Shown here in pieces: positions 13,385 through 20,894 of a stretch of DNA of 42,376 bases; positions within the stretch are counted from its first letter, which is position 1, and each line of letters begins with the position of its first letter. Source of the stretch: an uncultured Candidatus Saccharibacteria bacterium (GTDB lineage: Bacteria > Patescibacteriota > Saccharimonadia > Saccharimonadales > Saccharimonadaceae). The DNA lies in NCBI GenBank assembly GCA_938033875.1, contig CALHKG010000016.1, positions 1 through 42,376 on the forward strand, in the 5' to 3' direction. Both the position numbers and the translations under genes were made by a program. The notes beneath the pieces are model-generated. The model saw nothing but the letters and a program-made list of their open reading frames with translations. It ran no database searches and was not told where the DNA came from.

Positions 13385-14630
13385 TCTGTTTCCAGCTTTG
13401 TGATTGGCGAACTAATTTTTCTGCATCGCTTGGATCGAGTAGTAATTCTTTCACGGCGTCTTCAAGGTAAATGCCGCCTTGTGAGCCTTTGAATAGGATT
13501 GTCGTATCTTTAATGTCGCTATTTTTCAGGAATTCTCCAGCTTCAAGCGCCGTGTCAAAAGAAATTACTTTACAGCCATTTTTTTCAGCGATTGGTGCGA
13601 GGTGTTTTTTTGACATTTTACCAATAGTAATAAGCGACTCTAACTGGCTAGGGTCGCAGATTTCACCGATTTTTTTATGCTCTAGTTCAGATGTTTCGCC
13701 CAGTTCATTCATATCGCCCAATACGGCAATTTTATGATCGGCAGAGATGGAATAGAGCGTTTTTAGCGAATTTTCCATGGCAATAGGACTGGCGTTGTAA
13801 GTGTCGTCCAGCAACGTACAGCCGCGTATGCCACGTAAAATATTCATTCTACCTGAAACCGGTTTGATTTTTGTTAAAGCCGCCGCAACTTCTTCAATAT
13901 TCATTCCGCAAGCTAACCCCGCCGCCGCCGCGCCAGTGATTGAGCGAATGTTATGCTTTCCGAGTACAGAAATATTGATATCTTGAGAGGTTTCTTCGGA
14001 GTGTTTCAGATTGATAATACAGCCAGTATCTGTGGTCTTTTTAATTTCCAGGAAAACATCAGCGGATTCGTCACCGTAACTTATGCGATTTCCAACTATG
14101 AGATTATGATATTTTTCATCGATATCGTGAAGGTTGAAGATGGTTTTTTTAGCGACTTGGCTAATGGATAATTCCTCATGAGCTACCGTATCCATATTTT
14201 TGAAAAACTCCATATGCTCAGGAGCAACAGAGGTAATTATGGCAATGTCGGGCTGAATATAGCGCATAAAAGTAGCCATTTCACCAGGGCAATCAATGCC
14301 GCATTCTTGAATGATTATATCTGGAGATTCGGGGTTTTTTATGCTGGCGTGTGCTGAGGAGAAGACTCTCAGCCAAGCCAGAGGAGACTTGGCGTTTTTT
14401 GGCCCGTCTACACCTAAGATTTCCAGCGGCGCACTTAAGGTTGTGTTCAAATTGCCACGACTATGGCGCACGGTGAATTTTTCTGATAGAACAGTGGCGG
14501 TTGCTGATTTTACGCTAGTTTTACCAACGCTGCCGACTACGGCAATTAGTTTGGTGTCAGGATGAGATTTAAGATATTTTTTTACATAAGAGCCGAGAAT
14601 TGTTTCTAAGAGATGTTTGAATAATTGCAT
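13341..14630 (-). CDS. murF: MurF-like Mur ligase, short N-terminus
   Basis: MurF adds D-Ala-D-Ala to the UDP-MurNAc-tripeptide, the last cytoplasmic step before lipid I. This 429-aa protein has the ligase P-loop as Gly-Ser-Val-Gly-Lys-Thr-Ser (about residues 34-40) and Glu-Cys-Gly-Ile-Asp-Cys-Pro-Gly-Glu as the MurF-type acidic motif. Leu-Asp-Asp-Thr-Tyr-Asn-Ala-Ser-Pro and Gly-Asp-Met-Asn-Glu-Leu-Gly are diagnostic for MurF. The N-terminal substrate-binding domain is reduced to about 30 residues. The start at 14630 is chosen because a perfect extended -10 ends 6 nt before it. The last 44 bp overlap the murE-like gene on the other strand. Confidence 0.85.
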   Translation of the reverse strand: MQLFKHLLETILGSYVKKYLKSHPDTKLIAVVGSVGKTSVKSATATVLSEKFTVRHSRGNLNTTLSAPLEILGVDGPKNAKSPLAWLRVFSSAHASIKNPESPDIIIQECGIDCPGEMATFMRYIQPDIAIITSVAPEHMEFFKNMDTVAHEELSISQVAKKTIFNLHDIDEKYHNLIVGNRISYGDESADVFLEIKKTTDTGCIINLKHSEETSQDINISVLGKHNIRSITGAAAAGLACGMNIEEVAAALTKIKPVSGRMNILRGIRGCTLLDDTYNASPIAMENSLKTLYSISADHKIAVLGDMNELGETSELEHKKIGEICDPSQLESLITIGKMSKKHLAPIAEKNGCKVISFDTALEAGEFLKNSDIKDTTILFKGSQGGIYLEDAVKELLLDPSDAEKLVRQSQSWKQIKAKFYDSFSQSQK

Positions 14631-14636
14631 GGAGTT

Positions 14637-14645
14637 ATTATAACA
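14637..14645 (-). promoter_or_regulatory. Extended -10 promoter of murF
   Basis: TGT-TATAAT on the minus strand ends 6 nt before the ATG at 14630. No Shine-Dalgarno can fit, so a leaderless mRNA is predicted. Confidence 0.65.
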
Positions 14646-14752
14646 GATTGAGGAATAGTAGGGAGAAGGGTGTGAGGTTGCTTTTACGGGAAGAATCTCT
14701 GTATCGGAAAAAGGTGATAATGGTGATGATAATTTCCCTGAGCTACTAATCG

Positions 14753-14758
14753 TATAAT
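14753..14758 (+). promoter_or_regulatory. -10 box of groESL
   Basis: A perfect TATAAT lies 20 nt upstream of the CIRCE element, so transcription would start near 14765 and the operator would fall in the early transcribed region. The -35 is poor. Confidence 0.55.
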
Positions 14759-14778
14759 ACTGAATAGTATCTAGATAA

Positions 14779-14805
14779 TTAGCACTCACACTTGACGAGT
14801 GCTAA
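14779..14805 (+). promoter_or_regulatory. CIRCE operator (HrcA binding site)
   Basis: A perfect TTAGCACTC-N9-GAGTGCTAA inverted repeat is present. This is the consensus HrcA repressor site, so groESL is expected to be heat-induced through loss of HrcA repression. hrcA itself is not in this window. Confidence 0.97.
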
Positions 14806-14851
14806 ATTGGTGCGTTACAATAGATACGTTGTTAACGAAATGGAGGATAAC

Positions 14852-15121
14852 GTGAGTACACCTATTAAGCCTCTTGGCGACCGTGTTGTAGCGGTGCGTG
14901 AAGAAGCAAAGACGCAGACAGCGAGCGGAATTTACTTGCCTGATAACGCTAAAGAAAAGCCAGTAGTTGCGGAAGTTAAAGCAGTTGGCGGCGATGTGAA
15001 GAACGTCAAAGTCGGTGATCGAATTGTCTATAAGGAATATTCGACTACGGATTTGAAAATTGACGGCACGGAATATTTGGTTGTTCGCGAAGAAGATATT
15101 TTAGCAACGGTTGTTGGATAA
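14852..15121 (+). CDS. groES: Co-chaperonin GroES (Cpn10)
   Basis: The 89-aa subunit forms the heptameric lid of the GroEL chamber. Pro-Leu-Gly-Asp-Arg-Val-Val is present at the N-terminus and the mobile loop region (Lys-Thr-Gln-Thr-Ala-Ser-Gly-Ile-Tyr-Leu-Pro) is intact. I choose the GTG at 14852, which has GGAGG 6 nt upstream. An ATG at 14840 would put the ribosome site inside the coding region, and a TTG at 14792 would begin inside the CIRCE operator. groEL follows 16 nt after the stop codon. Confidence 0.95.
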   Translation: MSTPIKPLGDRVVAVREEAKTQTASGIYLPDNAKEKPVVAEVKAVGGDVKNVKVGDRIVYKEYSTTDLKIDGTEYLVVREEDILATVVG

Positions 15122-15137
15122 AAAGGGGAGTTTAATT

Positions 15138-16781
15138 ATGGCAAAAAAAGTTTTTTATGATGATGATGCGCGAAATCGCGTGCTTAGTGGAGCTAAGTCA
15201 CTATACGACGCAGTTAAGGTAACTTACGGTCCAAAGGGTCGCAATGTTGTAATTGCGAAAGGTTTTGGTGGACCAACTGTTACTCATGACGGTGTAACGG
15301 TGGCTGAAGGAATTGAATTGCCAGAAAACGATGACGAAACGCTGGGCTATAAAGTTGGTGCCGATTTAATCAAGCAGGCTGCTAAGAATTTGAACAAGCA
15401 AGCAGGCGACGGCACAACGACTGTAACAGTGTTGACATACTCGATTTTGAAAGAGGCGAATCGATTGATTGCGGCTGGACATAATCCGATGGAACTTAGG
15501 AAAGGCATCGAACAAGCTGGTGCGGAAATTGTTAAAGAATTGAACAAATTGGCTGAGCCGATTGAAGGCAAATCTGACCGCGTGGCTGAAGTCGCTACGA
15601 TTTCGGCGGGTGATGCGGAAATTGGAAAGTTGATTGCTGGCGTAATCGAGAAAGTCGGTAAAGACGGCGTGGTTACTGTTGAGGCTGGTCAAGGTTTGGA
15701 ACTAGAAGCTGAAGTTGTCGAAGGCTTTAGCTTAGACAAGGGTTGGGTGAGTCCGTTCTTTGTTACTGACGCGGGTCGCCAGGAGGCTGTGTACGAAAAG
15801 CCAGCAATTTTGATTACCGACAAGAAGATTTCTAGTGTGCAGGAATTCTTGCCAATGTTGGAAAAATTGGCACAAAGCGGTAGAAAGGACGTTGTTTTGA
15901 TTGCTGATGAAGTTGAAGGCGAGGCGTTGAGTATTTTGGTCTTGAACAAATTGAAGGGCGTATTCAATACCGTAGCCGTTAAAGCGCCAAGTTTCGGTGA
16001 TCGTCGCAAAGATGTTCTTCGTGATATTGCTGTGCTGACTGGTGCGACTGTGATTTCTGAAGATCACGGATTGACATTCGAAAACGCTGGCTTGGAAGTT
16101 TTGGGTTCGGCGCGCAAGGTGATTGTTGGAAAAGACGAAACTACAATTATCGAAGGCGCAGGCAAACCTTCAGGTGTGAAAGAACGAATTGCTGAGATTA
16201 AGTCGCTTTCAGAGAATGCTTCAAGCGAGTATGAAAAAGAACAATTCGACAAGCGTGCTGCGGCATTGTCTGGTAAGGTTGCGGTTATTAAAGTTGGTGG
16301 CGCGACTGAGACTGAAATTGACGAGAAGAAATTCCGCGTTGATGATGCAGTGGCGGCTACTAAGGCGGCTTTGGCTGAGGGAATTGTCGCTGGTGGTGGC
16401 GTAACTTTGGTCAATTTGGCTGGCAATCTAAAAGTTAGCGGCGCGGATAGTTTGTCGGTCGGTCGACAAATCCTAAAAGACGCTTTGAAGCAACCATTCT
16501 TGCAGATTATGAAAAATGCTGGGTTGAATGCCGACGCGTTGCTTGCTCAAGTTGAATCTGGTAAACCTGGATTCGGCGTTAACGTTATGAAGCCAGAAGA
16601 TGGTCTAATTGACGTGAAGAAGGCTGGCGTGATTGATCCAGCTCGTGTGACTAAAGAAGCTGTCCAAAATGCAGTGTCAATTGCGTCAACTGCGGCAACT
16701 ATGGGCGCTTTGGTGGTTGACATTCCAGAGGCTGAAGTTGCAGCTGCTCCTGGTGGTATGCCGGGAATGGGTATGATGTAA
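15138..16781 (+). CDS. groEL: Chaperonin GroEL (Cpn60)
   Basis: The 547-aa subunit forms the tetradecameric double ring that folds cytoplasmic proteins with ATP. Ala-Gly-Asp-Gly-Thr-Thr-Thr (nucleotide site), Gly-Gly-Gly-Val in the equatorial return strand, and the C-terminal Gly-Gly-Met-Pro-Gly-Met-Gly-Met-Met tail are visible. The ATG at 15138 has AGGGGAG upstream, while an upstream TTG at 15111 lies within groES. It is controlled together with groES by the CIRCE site and is followed by a terminator. Confidence 0.98.
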   Translation: MAKKVFYDDDARNRVLSGAKSLYDAVKVTYGPKGRNVVIAKGFGGPTVTHDGVTVAEGIELPENDDETLGYKVGADLIKQAAKNLNKQAGDGTTTVTVLTYSILKEANRLIAAGHNPMELRKGIEQAGAEIVKELNKLAEPIEGKSDRVAEVATISAGDAEIGKLIAGVIEKVGKDGVVTVEAGQGLELEAEVVEGFSLDKGWVSPFFVTDAGRQEAVYEKPAILITDKKISSVQEFLPMLEKLAQSGRKDVVLIADEVEGEALSILVLNKLKGVFNTVAVKAPSFGDRRKDVLRDIAVLTGATVISEDHGLTFENAGLEVLGSARKVIVGKDETTIIEGAGKPSGVKERIAEIKSLSENASSEYEKEQFDKRAAALSGKVAVIKVGGATETEIDEKKFRVDDAVAATKAALAEGIVAGGGVTLVNLAGNLKVSGADSLSVGRQILKDALKQPFLQIMKNAGLNADALLAQVESGKPGFGVNVMKPEDGLIDVKKAGVIDPARVTKEAVQNAVSIASTAATMGALVVDIPEAEVAAAPGGMPGMGMM

Positions 16782-16794
16782 ATCTGCACCGAGC

Positions 16795-16829
16795 AATAAA
16801 AATCCCGCCGAAAATGGCGGGTTTTTATT
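16795..16829 (+). terminator. Intrinsic terminator of groESL
   Basis: A CCCGCC/GGCGGG stem with a GAAAAT loop is extended by A/T pairs on both sides with one bulged T. It can also serve the convergent gene that ends at 16843. Confidence 0.85.
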
Positions 16830-16842
16830 TTGGAAAAATGAC

Positions 16843-17349
16843 TTAACGAGGATTTGAGAAATAGTCGATTTCTTTAATGATATCCAGTAGAGCCTGAGCG
16901 CGGCGAGCTTCGTCAACAATAGCTATGGCAGCATCGTGTGCTGGTGCGATTAGAGTTTTATCGTCCGTAGAACGAAGAAGTAATAGATAAGTGTCAAACT
17001 TTTCTTCTGGAGAAACATCTAGCTTGTCGACTAATGGACGCAACTCGTTCAAGGCAGTTTGCTTAATCGTATCAAGCGCAGGATCTGCGGCTGGAGCTGG
17101 TGCGCTGACTGTTGGAGTTGGCACAACTGGCTCTGGAGCGGCGGGCTTCGCTATATCATCAATAGTAGGCTCATCGTTTTGATCCGTAGCGACAGGATCC
17201 GGTGAGATGGTTGCAGGATTAATTACAGGTGAAGCTGTAGCATTTGTCTCTTCGAATTGTAAATTATTGTCTGTACCTTGTGACACGCCAGCTAATACCT
17301 TAGCCAGTTCCTGGTCGTCACTGAATGATTGATTAGCTTGAGAATCCAT
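16843..17349 (-). CDS. Hypothetical protein with Pro/Ala-rich linker
   Basis: I do not recognise this 168-aa protein. Residues 1-35 are polar. About 36-90 is a low-complexity linker rich in Pro, Ala, Thr and Asp (Pro-Glu-Pro-Val-Val-Pro-Thr-Pro). About 95-165 is predicted helical (Asp-Lys-Leu-Asp-Val-Ser-Pro-Glu-Glu-Lys-Phe-Asp-Thr-Tyr-Leu-Leu). There is no signal peptide or membrane helix, so it is probably cytoplasmic. AAGGTGGG lies 6 nt before the ATG. It diverges from pgi/pmi. The architecture suits an adaptor or scaffold, but nothing in the sequence proves that. Confidence 0.65.
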   Translation of the reverse strand: MDSQANQSFSDDQELAKVLAGVSQGTDNNLQFEETNATASPVINPATISPDPVATDQNDEPTIDDIAKPAAPEPVVPTPTVSAPAPAADPALDTIKQTALNELRPLVDKLDVSPEEKFDTYLLLLRSTDDKTLIAPAHDAAIAIVDEARRAQALLDIIKEIDYFSNPR

Positions 17350-17388
17350 TATAACCCACCTTATATATTAAATTGTTTAAGCTTATAT

Positions 17389-17405
17389 ATGTTACACTAT
17401 AACAT
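17389..17405 (+). promoter_or_regulatory. Inverted repeat over the pgi/pmi promoter
   Basis: ATGTTA-CACTA-TAACAT is a perfect 6-bp inverted repeat, and an extended -10 (TGT-TACACT, 17390-17398) lies inside it. It could be an operator, but no regulator can be named. Confidence 0.35.
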
Positions 17406-17426
17406 GAGTTAATCAAGGAGCGCAAG

Positions 17427-18467
17427 ATGTTAGATGATATGAATGTGATAAAACAATATGATCCAGGCGACGTTTTAAGCGGCGTTTTGAATATTCCAGA
17501 ACAAGCTCGGTATGAAGTGTCGATTCACGAAGGCGCGAATCAGCGCCGAGATTTTAAGAATATCGTGATCGCGGGAATGGGCGGTTCGGCTTTAGCGGCT
17601 GATATGGTTCGAGTTTTGACTGCGGGCTGGTTGCACATTCCGCTTGAAGTGGTGAAGGGCTATGATTTACCTGGATTCGTGGGCGAGGAAACGTTGGTTA
17701 TTGCGGTTAGTCATTCGGGCAATACTGAGGAAACCCTGAGTTGTTATCAACAAGCACTAGAAAAGAAGGCGTGTTTGGCGGCTATGTCGACTGGCGGAGC
17801 GTTGATTGAGCGAGCGAAAAATGACAACGTAACTTACGCTCAAGTTCCAGCCGGCGCGCAGCCACGAATGTCGACGGTTTACCATCTGCGAGGATTATTG
17901 AAATTATTGCAGCATTTTTGGGTGATTGATAATGATTTGTATGATCAGGTGAAAAATAGCGCTGATTGGTTGGCGGGCGAGATATCTAATTGGACAGCCA
18001 AAACGCCAGAAGCTGATAATTTGGCAAAGCAGATTGCGAAATTAACAATTGGCAAGACGTTGGTTGTTTTTGGTGGTGAATTGACTTGGCCGCTGGCGTA
18101 TAAGTGGAAAATTAGCTGGAATGAATCGGCGAAGAATTTGGCGTTCTCGAATCAATATCCAGAATTTAACCATAACGAGTTCATTGGTTGGTCGTCGCAT
18201 CCAGTAGAGAAGCCGTTTACGATTTTTGATATTCGTAGCAATTTGGAGCGGGACAGAATCCGCGAGCGAATGGAGCTTAGCGATCGTTTATTGAGCGGCA
18301 AGCGACCAAAGGCACACGTACTGGAACTTCGAGGAAAGACTCTTATGGAGCAGTTACTGTGGGGCTTGGTGCTGGCTGACGCGGCTAGTATTTACACAGC
18401 TATTCTTAATGGAGTCAATCCTGGTCCAGTTCAGTTGGTTGAAAAATTGAAAGCGGAACTTAGTTAA
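17427..18467 (+). CDS. Bifunctional phosphoglucose/phosphomannose isomerase
   Basis: This 346-aa enzyme is of the small archaeal/CPR type, interconverting glucose-6-phosphate and mannose-6-phosphate with fructose-6-phosphate. Two SIS domains are recognisable: Gly-Met-Gly-Gly-Ser-Ala-Leu-Ala (near residue 50), Ser-His-Ser-Gly-Asn-Thr-Glu-Glu-Thr (about 95-103) and Pro-Arg-Met-Ser-Thr-Val in the first, then a C-terminal bact-PGI_C part with Asn-His-Asn-Glu. It links glycolysis with sugar-nucleotide supply. AAGGAG lies 7 nt before the ATG. It ends 1 nt from the convergent ABC permease gene. Confidence 0.9.
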   Translation: MLDDMNVIKQYDPGDVLSGVLNIPEQARYEVSIHEGANQRRDFKNIVIAGMGGSALAADMVRVLTAGWLHIPLEVVKGYDLPGFVGEETLVIAVSHSGNTEETLSCYQQALEKKACLAAMSTGGALIERAKNDNVTYAQVPAGAQPRMSTVYHLRGLLKLLQHFWVIDNDLYDQVKNSADWLAGEISNWTAKTPEADNLAKQIAKLTIGKTLVVFGGELTWPLAYKWKISWNESAKNLAFSNQYPEFNHNEFIGWSSHPVEKPFTIFDIRSNLERDRIRERMELSDRLLSGKRPKAHVLELRGKTLMEQLLWGLVLADAASIYTAILNGVNPGPVQLVEKLKAELS

Positions 18468-18468
18468 T

Positions 18469-19680
18469 TTAATATCGTAGAGATTCGATTGGGTCGCGTC
18501 TGGTGGCGCGGGCTGCTGGATATACGCCAGAAATTACGCCGATGATTATTGATAGTCCAATTGATAAGACGGCTGTTTGCCAATAAATATAAGGTGTGAG
18601 AGGTAAGCATAAGCTGGCAACATAAGCTCCTGCCAAGCCTAACCCGTAGCCCAATATTCCGCCGAGGAATCCGATAATTGCTGCCTCGATTAAGAACTGA
18701 TTGATGATGTCCCAGCCTGTGGCGCCGACGGCTCGTCTGACGCCGACTTCACGCTGGCGCTCGGCGACATTGACAAGCATCACGTTCATAACGCCTATTC
18801 CACCAATTAACAGAGAAATAATGCCGATGACAGTTAAGATTATTGAGAGAAACCTCGCGACATTAGATTTCTTTTCGTTTATCTCTTCGCCAGAAACGAT
18901 TCGATAATTCTTATCACTATCATGATTCTTCTTCAAAATATCGTCAGCTGATTTTATGACTGAATTGAGATTTTTATGATCTTTGGTAGTTACGATGATT
19001 TGCTGAATCTGCGGCGTTCCTTGAGTGAATTTTTTAATCACGGACAATGGAATAATGGCGGCGTTATTAAAATTCACGTCCAAATAATTGGCTTGATTTT
19101 CAATATTCTTCAACACGCCAACAACGGTCAATGGTTGATTTCTGATGTAAATAACGTTTCCGATAGACCTTTCGGTGCCAAACAAATCGACCGACAATTG
19201 CTGACCGACGACAACTCCGCCGATGTCGTTAATAAATTGCCCAGTAGCAATTTGCAAATTAGCGACGTCTTTTAGCGATTCCGTACTGCCGATTAACGCG
19301 GCGTTTTGGATATCGACTTTACCTTCGCGGGCGCGCAGTTCGGCGTGCAGAAATGCAATTGGCGCAGCTTTTGTATTGGCAATTTTTTCTATATCTCTGG
19401 CGTCCGTTTCAGTCAATGTGTTGACTGTCGTCGTGTTGTCGGATTCGGTCAGTAGATTCGGGATGGCTTTTTGATTGCCAGACTTAACAATGGCGACAGG
19501 AGTGGATGATTGGTTAGAATTGTCGCCGAATAGGTGATTAAATCCGCCAGTTAGAGATAGAACCATGGTGATGCTGGCAATACCAATAGCTACACCTATA
19601 ATTGTCAAAAATGTTCGTCCACGATTAGCTCGCAGCGCCTGAGTAGCGTTCTCAAAATGATTTTTTACTAATATTTTCAC
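18469..19680 (-). CDS. MacB/FtsX-type ABC transporter permease
   Basis: The 403-aa membrane protein has the MacB plan: one N-terminal helix (Thr-Phe-Leu-Thr-Ile-Ile-Gly-Val-Ala-Ile-Gly-Ile, about 25-45), a large extracytoplasmic domain (about 50-270) and three C-terminal helices with Glu-Val-Gly-Val-Arg-Arg-Ala-Val-Gly-Ala and Pro-Ile-Glu-Ser-Leu-Arg-Tyr at the end. Such mechanotransmitters work with a cytoplasmic ATPase to move lipids, peptides or toxins across the envelope. The ATPase gene overlaps it by 4 nt upstream, so the two form one exporter. The substrate is unknown. Confidence 0.9.
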   Translation of the reverse strand: MKILVKNHFENATQALRANRGRTFLTIIGVAIGIASITMVLSLTGGFNHLFGDNSNQSSTPVAIVKSGNQKAIPNLLTESDNTTTVNTLTETDARDIEKIANTKAAPIAFLHAELRAREGKVDIQNAALIGSTESLKDVANLQIATGQFINDIGGVVVGQQLSVDLFGTERSIGNVIYIRNQPLTVVGVLKNIENQANYLDVNFNNAAIIPLSVIKKFTQGTPQIQQIIVTTKDHKNLNSVIKSADDILKKNHDSDKNYRIVSGEEINEKKSNVARFLSIILTVIGIISLLIGGIGVMNVMLVNVAERQREVGVRRAVGATGWDIINQFLIEAAIIGFLGGILGYGLGLAGAYVASLCLPLTPYIYWQTAVLSIGLSIIIGVISGVYPAARATRRDPIESLRY

Positions 19681-20471
19681 GATTTTTTCGCCCTCGATTT
19701 CTTTGAAGATTTTTGCTTCTTAGGTTTTTCTTCTTTTTCATCGTCTACAATTAACTTCTTAGTGAATTTGCGCTTTTCCTTATGCTCGTCAGTGTCAATT
19801 TTTCCGTCTAGCATAGTGATGACGCGACTGGCATAATGGGTCAATTCTGGGTTGTGAGTAACCATAATTATAGTGTTGCCGCGACGATGCAGGTCGGACA
19901 ATTCTTCCATAATGAGATGACTCGATTTGCTATCCAAATTTCCTGTTGGTTCGTCGGCTAAGATAATTGACGGACTATTAACCAACGCTCTGGCAATTGC
20001 TACGCGCTGAACCTGACCGCCAGATAATTGATGTGGCATATAATATTCACGCTGTCCCAGATGAAAAGTTTTCAGAATGCGGCTAGCTTCTTGAAGTCGT
20101 TTGACTTTCCCGAGTCCTTTATACGTTAACGGCAGCGCCACATTTTCAATTACAGTCAGGCGAGGAATAAGATTGAAATTCTGAAAAACGAAGCCGATGT
20201 GTTTGGAGCGAATTTTGGCGCGTCGTCGCGAACTCAGATTGTCGACGGCGACATCGTCCAGATAGTATTCGCCCTCTGACGGCTGGTCTAATAGCCCAAG
20301 GGTGTTTAATAAAGTAGTTTTTCCGCAGCCGCTTGGGCCCATAATAGCAATAAACTCGCCCTTTTTAACGGTTAAATCGACGTTATCTAAGGCGCGAATC
20401 TCAGCATCACCAAAGCCAAATTTTTTGGTGACATTAACAAGCCTAATGCGTGGTGGAATAGTTTCTTTCAT
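19677..20471 (-). CDS. ABC transporter ATP-binding protein (MacB/LolD type)
   Basis: This 264-aa ATPase has Walker A Gly-Pro-Ser-Gly-Cys-Gly-Lys-Thr-Thr, the signature Leu-Ser-Gly-Gly-Gln-Val-Gln-Arg and Walker B Ile-Ile-Leu-Ala-Asp-Glu-Pro-Thr. The last 40 residues form an unusual Lys/Glu-rich tail. The ATG at 20471 is used, since a longer start would run into the tRNA gene. TATAAT (20481-20486 on the minus strand) ends 9 nt before it, so the leader is very short. It energises the permease encoded next, with a 4-nt overlap between the genes. Confidence 0.92.
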   Translation of the reverse strand: MKETIPPRIRLVNVTKKFGFGDAEIRALDNVDLTVKKGEFIAIMGPSGCGKTTLLNTLGLLDQPSEGEYYLDDVAVDNLSSRRRAKIRSKHIGFVFQNFNLIPRLTVIENVALPLTYKGLGKVKRLQEASRILKTFHLGQREYYMPHQLSGGQVQRVAIARALVNSPSIILADEPTGNLDSKSSHLIMEELSDLHRRGNTIIMVTHNPELTHYASRVITMLDGKIDTDEHKEKRKFTKKLIVDDEKEEKPKKQKSSKKSRAKKS

Positions 20472-20480
20472 CTTTGACTT

Positions 20481-20486
20481 ATTATA
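20481..20486 (-). promoter_or_regulatory. -10 box of the ABC exporter operon
   Basis: A perfect TATAAT on the minus strand lies 9 nt before the ATG at 20471; there is no extended TG and no clear Shine-Dalgarno. Confidence 0.45.
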
Positions 20487-20531
20487 GAGAATGAACGTCA
20501 GTAAGTGCAACCATAAGGGGCAATAAAGTTG

Positions 20532-20540
20532 TGGTATAAT
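20532..20540 (+). promoter_or_regulatory. Extended -10 promoter of tRNA-Ser(GGA)
   Basis: TGG-TATAAT is a perfect extended -10, placed 9 nt upstream of the first tRNA base. Confidence 0.6.
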
Positions 20541-20549
20541 TATCAACAA

Positions 20550-20639
20550 GGAAGGATGCAGGAGTGGTTGAACTGGCACGCCTGGAACGCGTGTAACGGA
20601 GCAATCTGTTCGAGGGTTCGAATCCCTCTCCTTCCGCCA
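20550..20639 (+). tRNA. tRNA-Ser (anticodon GGA)
   Basis: The acceptor stem GGAAGGA/TCCTTCC, discriminator G and encoded CCA are visible. The anticodon stem CACGC/GCGTG closes the loop CTGGAAC, giving GGA for UCC/UCU codons. A long variable arm is present. Confidence 0.95.
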
Positions 20640-20650
20640 AGAAGATTATT

Positions 20651-20684
20651 TACCGACAGTATTTAAGTATTGTCGGTATTTTTT
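20651..20684 (+). terminator. Terminator of tRNA-Ser(GGA)
   Basis: TACCGACA pairs with TGTCGGTA (extended by two or three more pairs including G-T), followed by a T run. It separates the tRNA from the nrd promoter region. Confidence 0.8.
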
Positions 20685-20746
20685 AATTGGAAAAGCATTT
20701 CTATCTGATCACGAAATAAATAGGTTGTAATTTTTACTAAATAGCT

Positions 20747-20775
20747 TGCAAAACACTAGATATAGCGGCTATAGT
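20747..20775 (+). promoter_or_regulatory. nrdA promoter
   Basis: A -35 TTGCAA (20747-20752), a 17-bp spacer and -10 TATAGT (20770-20775) are visible. The spacer is nearly filled by an NrdR-box-like site, so binding there would block RNA polymerase. Confidence 0.65.
20753..20768 (+). promoter_or_regulatory. NrdR-box-like site 1 (nrdA)
   Basis: This 16-mer matches the NrdR consensus ACACTATATATAGTGT at 13 positions by my count. NrdR is the ATP/dATP-sensing repressor of ribonucleotide reductase genes; its gene is not in this window. Confidence 0.65.
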
Positions 20776-20785
20776 TATTATTGTA

Positions 20786-20801
20786 CGCTATATATATAGC
20801 G
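20786..20801 (+). promoter_or_regulatory. NrdR-box-like site 2 (nrdA)
   Basis: The perfect palindrome CGCTATATATATAGCG is centred 33 bp from site 1, about three helical turns, the usual spacing of paired NrdR boxes. It overlaps the predicted transcription start. Confidence 0.6.
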
Positions 20802-20837
20802 AGCCCATAAATAAACAAAAACACAAGCTACGAAGAT

Positions 20838-20871
20838 AAGCCACCAGATGAGGTGTTGGTGGTTTGTTTTT
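20838..20871 (+). terminator. Possible attenuator in the nrdA leader
   Basis: AAGCCACCA pairs with TGGTGGTTT (one G-T pair) across a 10-nt loop, followed by GTTTTT. This terminator-like hairpin lies inside the roughly 110-nt leader, before the nrdA ribosome site. Confidence 0.5.
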
Positions 20872-20894
20872 AAGAGGGGAAATAAGGAGGGTAT

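Noticed and set aside
15347..16789. Several long antisense frames within groEL
   Set aside because: They are mirror frames caused by codon bias in a highly conserved gene and have no start signals.
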